NCBI GenBank assembly: GCA_015680685.1
Contig: MNCI01008335.1
Location: 808,233 to 872,232 of the forward strand
Direction of reading: 5' to 3'
Length of the DNA stretch: 64,000 bases
Source: Gnetum montanum
Lineage: Eukaryota > Streptophyta > Gnetopsida > Gnetales > Gnetaceae
Position numbers and translations under genes: made by a program. The number at the start of each line of letters is the position of its first letter. Within the stretch, counting starts at the first letter, position 1. Positions 54,281-64,000 of this stretch are shown one piece after another. Under the pieces are notes generated by a model that ran no database searches, had not been told where the DNA came from, and was given only the letters and a program-made list of their open reading frames with translations.

Positions 54281-55640
54281 TCAGATCCAGTGAATTGAGG
54301 ACGTTTGAAGATGAGAAATTGATGGATCGTCAATACAATGTTGACTCTGCCTATGAGGGAAGGAATGGCCTTGGAGGAAGAAATTAGAGTGAAGGGAAAG
54401 AGAAACAAAGAGATTTGGATGGTGATACTTGGGGTCATTTTGCATGCAGTTTTTATGATCAGCATATCAAACATATATAGGCAATTTTGCTTTATAGGCT
54501 CTCATACGGGTTTCTATATCCCTCTAGAACTTTTTTTGAATTTACTTTTTTAGGTTTATCTAGAATCTTCCAGATTCCATTTTACAACATAAAACTAACA
54601 TTGCAAAAAATAACTTAAACTATTACAAGGGACATGTTAATTAAAAATAACCAAAGGGACTTTTCAAAGGACAAAGCTTTGGCTTTATTTTATTGCCTTG
54701 TCAAACCTGTACTCGCTTGGGAAAGGGAATGCCTTGATCATCTTTGAGAAGGAAGATGGATGTTTAAGATGTCTTCATCATATAGGATATGTTGTGTCAC
54801 TCTGAGGGCATCCCAAAGCATCAATACGAGGATTGAGTGCTATGTGACAGCCTTCCTACATAAACACTATAGAAAAAAAATTGGCAATACTCTTCCTCAT
54901 GCACTTGAGGAACACACAACGAAGATCACATAGCATCTCCTCATAGCAGTGAAGATTAAGGTGGCCATGATGTGTTTGGTTGTACTAGAAAGTAATCTAT
55001 TAGACCTTGATTCACATTTCCTCTATAGGTTTTGGATTGTTAGTATGGCAATTCAACTTTAAGTTTGAGTTTTTTTTTTATCTGTAATACAACAGATAGA
55101 TAAAATATGAGAAATTCACTATCCGTTGAAGAACAACAAGTTGTATGTTAATTCATCAAGTGCATTTGTTCATATGTAAAAGGGAAATAATTATTTGCTA
55201 GTCATAGAGATTTAAAACAATTTATTTATGGCATTAAATATAATGGGTATGATTCTCCAAATGAATGGATGTGTGTTTTGGATGAATAAGAACACTTGGA
55301 CATCAAGTTGATAAGGTTTATATACAAAGAAATATTTCTAATGAGAGATATATAAGACAACATTGATATAGAAGTAGAATCTGTTACAGGTAAACACAAG
55401 GAATAATAGATTGAGTAGAAGCTTTATGTGTCTAAGTAATAGAAACATAAGTAGGAATCCATCCGTAAGTGTACGGCTAAGTGAATAATTATTCTATAGT
55501 CTAAAAATAAGATATTTGTACTATAGTCAATTTTTTGTATTGTTAGAATTATTATATTCATGCATCCAAGTATTTTTGGTTAAAAGATCCTAAAGGGTTT
55601 ATATTAACAATTAAAACTTTAGCATGGTGTTAGAATAGAT
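54281..55640. other. Unidentified stretch inside element G
   Basis: RT and RNase H are expected here but no motif of either was found. Only short chance frames occur. Origin unknown; it may be an inserted fragment or filler from a deletion repair. Confidence 0.5.
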
Positions 55641-56290
55641 TTCTAGAAATATAGGAGATGATCAAAAGAAAAAAAAGGAAGAAGAAGAGTTGTTAGAGAA
55701 AGTAATGAATACTCGTAAATGGAAGAATTTTAAAATTGATACAAGCAATGCATCAAAAGTTGAGAAATTTGAACACATGGATAGTAGTTTCATCTGCAGA
55801 AAGAAGGGGCACAAGTACCAAGATTGTTAGTTCAACCCAAAGAACCCAAGGGTAGTAAAGGCACAATAATGGATAATATAGAAAAAGATGAGCAACAAAG
55901 GAAATAAAAAATTGAGCGAATATGTGAGGAATGATATGATAAACAAGTTAGAAGATGATTATACAATTACAATAAGCAATGTCTTTTCTTTGTTTAGTGA
56001 CCATGGGAAAAGAATGAGCCGTATAGATTGAGTGATTGGCTTTTAATGTACAAGGCATATTACAAAAAATAAAGAAGTCTTTAAACCAATCAGTTCGTTT
56101 GTTATTGGTGGAGCTACAACTATCACATGAGACATATGTTGATATAAAGGATTTTGTGAAGTTGATGTAGAAATTAACAAAGTCTTGGTTAAGATGAGAT
56201 ATTTGTACTGCACACTTAAGATAAACTGGCAATTCTATCTATAGCCAAATTAGTAGAGTTTGGTAAATGGGTGTTGTTTCTAGAAAGAAA
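55641..56290 (+). pseudogene. Copia gag/protease remnant inside element G
   Basis: A zinc-knuckle-like FICRKKGHKYQDC with FNPKNP (about 55790-55845) is followed near 56030-56075 by a CTRHITKNKEVFKPI block, the usual 'W.DSG.T.H.T..' region after the Copia protease site. FVIGGATTIT then follows. Many stops. No Copia LTRs were recognised around it. Confidence 0.55.
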
Positions 56291-56329
56291 AGGGTATGTC
56301 TACAAGTGATGCCTTGATGGCTTAGTAAG

Positions 56330-57078
56330 GTGGTGTGTTCCTGACGAAAGAAAAGGCTGAACATCAAGTACCAGCAGGTCTTACAACCGCACTATATTCC
56401 AAAATGGAAATGGGATGAGATTGAAATAGATTTTATTGTTGGGTTACCTAAGTTCTTGGAGGATATGATTCCATAATGGTCATAGTTTATAGGCTAACAA
56501 AGTCATCACACTTCATTAAAGTGAAATTAGATTATGATGCTAGAAAGATTGCAAAAATTTATATTCAGGAAATAGTTAGATGGCATGGCATACCTAAGAA
56601 AATCATATCAGATAGGAATTCAAAGTTTACATCTCATTTTTGGCAAGCTATCTAGCAAGCTCTTGGAACAAAACTAAATTTCAGCACAACCTATCATCCA
56701 CAAACTGATGGTCAGGCTAAAAGAACAAATTAGGTGTGGAAGATCTTTTAAGAACCAGTGTATTGGATCATCATAAAACTTGGAATAAGGTATTGCCCTT
56801 AGTAGAATTTTCCTACAATAATAGCTACCAAAGCAATATTGAAATGACACCTTATGAAGCCTTGTATGGTAGAAAAGATAGAGTTCCTAACTCTTGGGAT
56901 CAGCCTAAGGAAAATTTGATTTTTTGGGCCTAAGATGATTTTGGATTTGCAGATAAAGGTGAATCAAATTAAAGAGAGACTAAAGCAAGCACAAGATAGA
57001 CAAAAGAGTTATGTAGATAATAGGAAGGACCTAGAATTTTCTATTGGAGATAAAGTAATCCTAAAATTCCAACCCTTT
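56330..57078 (+). pseudogene. pol: Integrase of element G
   Basis: VPAGLTTALYSKME-type start, SIMVIVYRLTKSSHFIKVK, IVRWHGIPKKIISDRNSKFT (second catalytic Asp, near 56575-56635), FSTTYHPQTDGQAKRTN (third-residue region, Glu lost). In the frame 56736-56933 come WNKVLPLVEFSYNNSYQSNI and MTPYEALYGRKDR. The C-terminal GDKVILKFQPF is cut at 57078 by the LTR of E. Confidence 0.85.
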
Positions 57079-57970
57079 TGATGAAGTGCTAGACGGTCGA
57101 TGCATTTACTAGGTCACGTATATGGGACCCCGTTGACACGGCCTCGTCGACGCATCCTTCCATGCGTCGACGTGGCCTCGTATACGCGGCACCTGTTTCG
57201 GCCTATAAATAAGTGGGCTCCCACCACACCTAGGTACCTTTTTGTCAGTTGTAGTGAAGCTCTTGTAGTTTGTTTCCGCGAGAGTTAAAATATTTTCCAA
57301 GTGCCTATAGTAGGTGTAAGAAAGGTGTCCAGCTCTTTATTCGAGCGTTGATGTACCTAAGCCCATTGGCATGAATGGCAATAAAGATGAGCTTTTCAAG
57401 CATTCCTTGTAGCAATTGGACTTAGCCATTTCTATGCATTTATAGTTTAATATTTATATTCTTTAATCATTTATTGAGTTTATGTTATTATTATTTTAAT
57501 CGCTCTTACTCTCTTATAGTTCGCAGAAACCATAAGTACGACCATCTTGAACGTGAAACCCAACACTTGGCAACCCAGCGATGCTTAACGTGTGGTAACC
57601 TAGTAGTGGTTAGGGGATGCTTAGGACATGCACAGAAGATGGGGATCGGATACTTATGCTAGGAAAAGCTAGGACATATATTAGGATAATTGTAGATTAC
57701 ATAATATTTCATTCCTTACCTTCCATTCCGAGAATTAGACGCTAGAAGATAAAGTAAAAAGCCATAAAAATCAGTTGCCTCAATCTCACTTAATCATCGC
57801 AATCAAAACATCACAAGTGAGTTTGGGAAGACAACAACTGTTCTAACAAGGGTTTTGCTGGTTAAGGTTTGGCATATGCTAAGTGCTTACAGTCTACGGA
57901 ATTCGACCGAGTTGCATGTGAACGCCCCTGATTCGCATGGTTGGGCGTAGGGATACCTAGCCGCTCATCA
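57079..57970 (+). repeat. 5' LTR of element E
   Basis: 892 bp, TGATGAAGTG to GCTCATCA. TATA box TATAAATAAG at 57204-57213 and a polyadenylation-like AATAAA at 57380-57385. Shares blocks such as 'ctctttattcgagc' and 'ggcaataaagatga' with the minus-strand LTRs of C and the solo LTR, but lacks their GATATC palindromes. Confidence 0.85.
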
Positions 57971-57989
57971 TTGACGCCATTGCCGGGGA
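57971..57989 (+). promoter_or_regulatory. Primer-binding site of element E (tRNA-Asp)
   Basis: TTGACGCCATTGCCGGGGA, two changes from the intact site of D. Confidence 0.85.
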
Positions 57990-58134
57990 TTGTTAGTCTT
58001 ACATGCGCCATTTAACCTTAGCAAAATTATCATTCACATTGTTGGAACGAACCCAAGATAGTGAAATTTGCGCACGCTAGGAAAACTAAGTAAAAAGTAA
58101 GGTACACCAAATAGTGGATTATCTAACATCCAAC

Positions 58135-60650
58135 ATGTCTTCTTCTCACAGGCGAGATGAATCCAACCCACTGGTGCCGCAAGAATGTTGGGTGGTCTAT
58201 ACGCATCCTAATGAATAAGTCCCTGACTTCACCTTCATCCTACATCAGGATGAACATTCATGATGGTGGGACATGGAAGACAACATCATATTACCGCCTG
58301 ACTGATCGACTCCTGGAATGCTGTTTCACAATCTTGCTAGATTAGGTATCTAGGACCATGATGTGGAGTACATCATGGAGGACCATGACTACTGAGACTA
58401 TCATCCCACTGAGGCCCAATGGGCACGAGACCAGCAGCAAGCAGAACAATATGAACACATGAAGGGAAAACAGTTCAGTAATCCTCTATTCTTGCAAGGG
58501 CTGCAAGATGATGGGGAACCTATCTTTCATGACTCCCATTTAGCTAAACTTCCTCTGGGGCATCAGATCATCCAGTCCATTATCCAGAATAAGCCACCAA
58601 GTGACCAAGATCCCCAAGGGGATGGAGGATCACGTAGGAGGAGTCATGGCTCAAGCAAGGATGGGCAGGAAGATCGAGGCCGCCATCAAAGTAGAGGGGC
58701 AGATCAACACTGGAGTGGTGGCAACTCCTCTCCTTCTTCTCCATCCTCTTGCTCCCCTCTACCTTCACCTAGTTTAGACTCTGATCATAACTATGGTAGA
58801 AAGGAGCGAGGTGATGGTGGTCGTAAGCATCAAAGGAACCGACATGAGGAAGCACATGACTAATCGTGCAAGGCTCACCATCATGAAAAGAGGGGTAGCC
58901 GAAATCATCATAGACATCATGGGCCTCAATAGGACTATGACTCAAATGAGCCATTGCTGGCTACTCGAAGCATGCTCCATATCGTCGAGGTAGTTCAAAT
59001 ACCTAGCAAGCATGTGAAAGATAGTAGGATCAAACGCATTAACATGAACATCCCCAGAATTGAAGGGAAATACAATTGTGATCCAAAAACCCACCTGCAG
59101 GCGTTCCATGATGCTTGCACCCTGTAGAATATTGATAATGATTGGTAGAAGCTTAAACTATTCCCTCGCACACTCATCCAAGAAGAAAAATGTTGGTATC
59201 GGTCTTTAGAATCGGAATCAATCAAAAGATGGAGTACGATGCTTGAGATTTTCAATGATAAGTATCAAACCTACTTCAAGGTGGCAAATCTGAGATGTCA
59301 AATCCAAGGTTGAAAGCAAGGGAATCATGAACCCTTGGATGCAGCAATGAGCAGCTACTATTCATTGTTACATCGATGCCCTGGTTATGGCTACTCTCAG
59401 CGGGCACAGCTTCACCATATCATTGATGTTCTCTGCTTTGAAACTAGAAAGAGCCTTGGCATGTACGCCCAAGGACGATTATCCGAACTAAGGGTCCATC
59501 AATTGCAGCACCTCATTGAGCAAGTGGCCAAAGAAGAGGGGAAACTTAGAAAGAAGGAGAGTGCAAAGGAGTTTAATCGGGATCCCTCCATCAAAAAGAG
59601 GGAGGTCCGATTTTGTGAAGAGGAGGAAGAATCACCTCTGGATGCAGTGGTAAACCAAAAAACCTTACCCCTGCAAAAATTTTCCTTTGAAATATCAGCA
59701 AAGGTTGACAAGATGTGGGACTCTCTGGACGAAAGATTTTAGAGTGTTCTGAAAATTGTAAAGGAGTCCAGAGAGCAAGGTAATGATTGTGATCGGCGTA
59801 GGAAGAAGGAAGCTGAACGTGTCCATCATAAGGGTAAGGGCAAAGTTGCTGTAGCAGAATAGGTTGCAGACTCTGATACGGAGGAAGACGATGAATGTGG
59901 CATATGCCAATACAAACATCCTAAGGGATGTTGTCCTATGGTGTCACATCTTCAAGAGTCTGGGGTGTATGCATTGAATCCTCGCTTGGAAAAGAGGCAA
60001 ACACCCTGAAGGTTGCCTTACCCACAAGGCAACTCAAGGCAGTTCCACCAGCAGTAAGGGTATTATCCCAGTGGAGCGCCATTGCAACCTTATGAGCACT
60101 TCCAGTAGTGGCAGCACCCACAAGCGTGGGGAATGCCACCTCCAAGGTAGCAATACCCTTACCAATAGCTAGATCCCTATGGGTACTACGTTCAGCAACC
60201 GGTCTCTCTGCGGGACTCTTCCAGTCACGCAACCTTTCAAAATTACTACCACCCCCAGAATATTTTCGACCTCAGGCTTCATCACCCAGGGGGAAAAGCC
60301 CACATTTCTACTATCCTCCATCACCTTCTCCTGTTGTTCCTTCTCCACAACATCCCACTCAGCTACCACCTACTCCACCCCATGTAGGGGGAATTCCACC
60401 ATAGCCACAGCAACGCAATGCTACGAGGGCTGTCAACCTAGAACTAGCTCCTCAACCGAGTGGATTGGAAGCCAAGCCACAGAAACGTCTATTCTTCCAG
60501 CCCAATAACGTAAGCACACCCTCACACACACCTATGGCTAGTGCCTCTGAACCTCAAACTGCCTCCACCATTCCACCCTTCAAGCAACCTTCAAACCAAA
60601 TTCCCTCCAAGGTACAAATAGTCATGCTCACACATGAAGTGACCAACTAG
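58135..60650 (+). pseudogene. gag: gag of element E
   Basis: Starts MSSSHRRDESNPLVPQE. A basic Ser/Arg/His-rich domain (58459-58863) follows, then the capsid-like domain (about 59000-59740; IKRWSTMLEIFNDKYQTY, YYSLLHRCPGYGYSQRAQL, KEEGKLRKKESAKEFNRDPS). The knuckle is CGICQYKHPKGCCP (about 59896-59940), and a Gln/Pro-rich tail follows to about 60650. In-frame stops interrupt the N terminus and the tail. Same domain order as the gag of C. Confidence 0.85.
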
Positions 60651-60699
60651 ATAAAGGTAGGTCATCTTCCTCAAAAATTGACTAATTCGGGGAGTCCCC

Positions 60700-61300
60700 T
60701 CATCTATCTTTAGGTGGCAAGAAATGAGCCATGTAAACCTCTTCTGGATTCAGGGTCAGTGTCAATTTGATTTCACATGACATGTACAAGAACTGGAACC
60801 TACCCTTGTTAAAGAAGAGCAACATTCAGCTTGAGCTGGCAAACTAATCCATCACTGTTCCCTTGGAATTGGTGGAAGACATTGTGACCACCGTTTGTGG
60901 GTGGTCTTATCCTACTGATTTCCTTGTCAACCGTGTGGAGAATTGCAAGGGGAACTTTTCTATCATAATGGGAAGAGCTTAGCTAAGCACGGTGGATGCA
61001 AGACTAGGACTCCGAGATCTTTTCCTTGAAATCTCAAAGGAAAATCCTTTTGGAAAGATCGAAAAGAAGCACATTCCATGCATTGCGTACAGTAACTCTG
61101 GGTGCAACTGTGTGCAATAGCTATGGTCCACCAAGCGGACATCTATTCAAGCATGCAGTTGGTGTACCGAAGAATCGCCAGTTCAACAGTGTCTATACAC
61201 AGCAGCGAAAAATCAAGAAGGCACCTAGTGGCTGACCGCTAATCCTGCTAGCAGCACTTTGTGCATGGAACCGTCTGAGGATCTTGTGCAAGCCTACGTA
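60700..61300 (+). pseudogene. pol: Protease of element E
   Basis: PLLDSGSVSI (about 60737-60766) is an intact-looking active site. The following sequence corresponds, with frame changes, to the protease of element C, including the VEDIVTTVCGWS-like and IIMGRA-like blocks (near 60870-60980). Confidence 0.75.
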
Positions 61301-61499
61301 GAAAGCATGGACCAGTTGGAAGAGGTTCATCACCAAGTATCCATTGTTGATAACCATGATGATTGGGGAAAGTTGCAAATCCCTGAAAATTTCAAACAGG
61401 AGTCCTTGGAACTCAAATCCTTACCAGCCCACTCAAAATATGCCTTTTTATAGAATGGGAAACTAGTAATTATCAATGCCACCCTTACTCCTGAACAGA

Positions 61500-62170
61500 A
61501 GAAGAAATTGCCAAAGGTGGTGAACAAATGGGAAGTTGCTTTTGCATGGTCATATCTTGAGTTAACCGGAGTTGATCCCAGGGTCTACCAACATCGAATT
61601 TATATTGACCCCTTCATGAAGCCATGACGACAACCATAAAGGTGATTGAACCCCAAATTGAAGCAGGTCATCAAAGATGAAATCGAGCAATTGCTAAAGG
61701 CAAGGTTCATCTATTCTATTTCGTTATTGTGCCGAAGAAGGGTGGCAAATGGAGGGTCTGTATAGATTTCCAATTGCTCAACATGGCTACCTTCAAAGAT
61801 CACTTCCCACTCTCATTTGTGAACCAGGTTTTGGATACCATTGCAAGGCATCGTTATTATAGCTTTTTGGATGGTTATAGTGGCTATAACCAAATCCAAA
61901 TTGCATTAGAGGACTAGGCCAAGACAACTTTCACAAGTCCCTGGGGGACTTTTGCATACAAGAAGATGTCTTTTGGCCTATGTAATGCACCTGCCACTTT
62001 TCAATGCCTTTTCCTCAGCATCTTCCAGCAGCAAATTGGCAATGGGGTAGAAGTCTTCATGGATGACTTCTCTACCTATGAGGCCACGTTCGATCAAGCC
62101 TTGGACCGCCTTGAGTAAGTTCTGAAAAGATGTGCGGACACTAACTTACAGCTCAACTGGCAGAAAAGCC
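61500..62170 (+). pseudogene. pol: Reverse transcriptase of element E
   Basis: LNPKLKQVIKDEIEQLLKAR (about 61647-61706) opens the domain. 61729-61917 reads KKGGKWRVCIDFQLLNMATF and YSFLDGYSGYNQIQIA. After one stop it continues FGLCNAPATFQ and VFMDDFSTYEATFDQALDRL (about 62046-62110), the catalytic box with both aspartates. FMDDFS is typical of Athila/Tat. Stops at about 61918 and 62116. Confidence 0.9.
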
Positions 62171-62175
62171 ACTTA

Positions 62176-62960
62176 ATGGTCCAGGAGGGCATTGTGCTAG
62201 GGCACTGTATTTCACAGACAGGGATTAGCATGGATCCTAACAAAATCAGGGTCATCCAAGGAAACACCCAGCAACCAAGCATTGTGAAAGATGTTCAGTC
62301 ATTCCTTGGCCACACTAGTTACTACCAGCGCTTCATCAAAAATTTCTCAAAGATTGCCAAGCCATTGGTGGAACTCACAAAAAAATATGCTCCGTTCATC
62401 TGGACCAAGGAATGTGAATCTGCATTTCAAACGCTTAAACAGAAACTCATAGAGACTCTAGTTCTATGGGCACCTTATTGGTCCAGACCTTACCACATCA
62501 TAACGGATGTGTCCAATTATGCATTGGGAGCCGTGATTACACAATGTGATGATCAAAAACGTCCATACTATATTCACTATGCAAGCCGTAGCATTGTGGG
62601 TGCCCAACTTAATTACACCACCACCGAAAAGGAGTTGATGGCGGTGGTGTTCACCTTGGAAAAATTTCGACACTACGTGCTCGAGTACAAGGTTTTCGTG
62701 CATACCGACCACAGTGCCATCCAGTTCCTAATGAACAAACCAACGGTGAGCCCCCGTATCATATGGTGGCTGGTGATTCTTCAAGAATTTGACCTCACCA
62801 TGGTAGATCGGAAGGGGACTGAGAATGTGGTGCTGACCACTTGTCTCGGTTACGATGGGAGAACACAAAAGAAGAGGAGCCCCTCTTTGACCATTTCCCT
62901 GATGAACTTCTCTTCGTGGGAGCGGTCGATCCGCAGGTGCCCAAGGAATCACCTTAGTTC
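62176..62960 (+). pseudogene. pol: RT thumb, connection and RNase H of element E
   Basis: Open from 62176 to 63099 (307 codons), the longest frame in the window; the end past about 62860 is out of frame with the true continuation. Motifs: IVLGHCISQTGISMDPNKI, DVQSFLGHTSYYQRFIKNFS, DVSNYALGAVITQCDDQKRP (first RNase H Asp), NYTTTEKELMAVVFTLEKFR (catalytic Glu), FVHTDHSAIQFLMNK (third Asp) and LQEFDLTMVDRKGTENVV. This domain looks well preserved. Confidence 0.9.
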
Positions 62961-63099
62961 AACCACATCCTCACCTATCTCACAGCTCAGGAATTGCCAA
63001 AGGAGTGGAACGATCGGCAGAAACAATAGTTTCTCCATAAGGCCAAGCGCTTCATGGAGACCAATGGCCACCTTTACAAGGTGTGCGCAGATGGCCTAG

Positions 63100-64000
63100 T
63101 TCGATGATGTGTCCCTGATGATGATACACTACACATCCTCCAAGATGCTCACAAGGGTCCTTGTGGGGGCCACTATGCTAGACGATGCACAACCATTAAG
63201 ATCCTGCTTGTAGGATATTACTAGCCCATAATTTTCAGGGATGCACAATGGTTTGCCCACTGTTACGAATGATGCCAGAGAGATGGTGGGATGACTACAC
63301 GGTTGGAGGGACCTCAACAGTGGATCCAACCACTAGAGCCCTTCAACATTTGGGGCATCAACTTCATGGGACCCATCACACCCCTATCCAACGAAAAGGT
63401 GTACATCATCATAGCTGTGGACTACTACATAAAGTGGGCGAAGGCAGCAACCGTCGTCAATTGTTCCTCAAACACCGTCGCACAATTTTTCCAATAGCAA
63501 ATCATCAACAGGTTTGGAGTGCCACGTGCACTCATCTTGGACAATGGGACCCATTTCACGTGTGTCAATTTTCGTAAACTCATGCAACACTTGGGGGTTA
63601 CCCATAAATTTACAACACCTTATCAACCCCAAGCCAATGGGTAGCCGAAGTCACTAATAGGGAGATCACCAAGATCCTCACTTGAACCATTAGCAAATAT
63701 AGGATGGATTAGAGCACCAAACTTAACGATGCCCTCTGGGCCTATCACTCCACTTGGAAGCTTCCTATAGGTTACTCTCCCTATGAGTTAATGTACGGTA
63801 AGCTACTGAAACTTCCAATCTAGGCAGAACTCCAGACACTATCCATAGCCAATGACTTAGGCCTTGACCTACTGCTAGCACAATGTGAACGACTTATCAA
63901 CTTAAGTGTGCTAGATGAGAATCAATTAGTGGCCCTGTCTTCAAATGAGATCCACAAGGACTACAATAAAAAATGTCATGATCTTAGGATTCGGAAGGTC
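63100..64000 (+). pseudogene. pol: Integrase of element E (incomplete)
   Basis: The zinc-binding part reads H-KGPCGGHYA ... HCYECQRDG (about 63150-63285). The core has NFMGPITPLSNEKVYIIIAV followed by DYYIKWAKA (first Asp), then FGVPRALILDNGTHF (second Asp, about 63510-63556). PYQPQANG lies before the third-residue region, which is broken by a stop and frame change near 63642. Sequence to the window end continues the C-terminal half with stops. Confidence 0.85.

Larger units (their letters stand above)
53187..57078 (+). mobile_element. Element G: old Ty3 (chromovirus-like) retrotransposon, composite
   Basis: Contains an LTR end (to 53491), a primer site, protease, the RT start and, after a 2-kb interruption, an integrase. 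The gag is almost gone, and RT and RNase H are missing. The middle (about 55640-56290) is Copia sequence. The right end is cut at 57078 by element E. The left LTR was probably split by element D. Confidence 0.7.
57079..64000 (+). mobile_element. Element E: Athila/Tat-like Ty3 retrotransposon with gag and pol, runs off the window
   Basis: 5' LTR (57079-57970), tRNA-Asp primer site, gag, protease, RT, RNase H and integrase on the plus strand. The RT box FMDDFS and the primer type are those of the Athila/Tat clade. LTR blocks and gag relate it to A, C and D, making it a candidate source of the missing enzymes for those elements, although this copy has many stops. The 3' LTR lies beyond 64000, so the flanking CCTTT (57074-57078) cannot be paired. 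Confidence 0.9.

Noticed and set aside
60108-60508. Overlapping Ser/Pro/Thr-rich frames on both strands
   Set aside because: Alternative frames of the Gln/Pro-rich gag tail of element E.

Overview
The window looks like intergenic nuclear DNA from a large, repeat-rich seed-plant genome. A gymnosperm (conifer-like) host is my best guess. The only host gene I recognise is a TIR exon with the FINHRGPD motif common in conifer TIR proteins, and almost everything else is old, nested and stop-ridden retroelement sequence of moderately low GC. The species cannot be read from the sequence, and an angiosperm is not excluded.

Layout. 1-5566 (minus): non-autonomous Athila/Tat-like Ty3 element A, cut by the window edge and with a truncated 5' LTR. 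5567-7030: SINE-like repeats. 7031-13557 (minus): complete Ty3 chromovirus B with TSD ATACT, gag, protease, RT, RNase H, integrase and a chromodomain, and a 292-bp assembly gap. 13876-14439 (plus): TIR-domain exon with one frameshift and an intact splice donor; no NB-ARC or LRR exon is visible. 16.6-18.2 kb: Copia integrase fragment, then a decayed LTR. 18.7-19.2 kb: two more SINE-like copies. 19.2-20.25 kb (minus): ancient Ty3 integrase. 20.4-22.3 kb (plus): 5' part of a Copia element. 22.4-36.5 kb: endogenous pararetrovirus (Caulimoviridae) in two convergent pieces meeting tail to tail near 32,046, the plus piece split by non-autonomous element C (24878-31506, TSD TACAT). 37029-43122 (plus): Copia element F (TSD ATTAA), its RT split by a solo LTR (41229-42237, TSD GTTAG). 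46573-53186 (minus): non-autonomous element D (TSD CCAAT). 53.2-57.08 kb (plus): old Ty3 element G with an internal Copia remnant. 57079 to the end (plus): element E, the only family member here with pol, inserted into the integrase tail of G.

A, C, D, E, the solo LTR and the decayed LTR near 18 kb belong to one family: LTRs of the form TGATGA...TCATCA (seen where both ends survive), a tRNA-Asp primer site and related gag. A, C and D lack RT and integrase. They keep gag (C also protease), a conserved non-coding stretch and, in A and D, an extra ORF near the 3' LTR, so they probably depended on an E-like partner. Five sets of target-site duplications matched exactly by eye and give an insertion order: pararetrovirus before C, Copia F before the solo LTR's parent, G before E.

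No bacterial operon, CRISPR array, rRNA or intact tRNA gene was seen. Essentially every long coding region carries stops or frameshifts. All coordinates and comparisons come from reading by eye; no alignment or database search was run.
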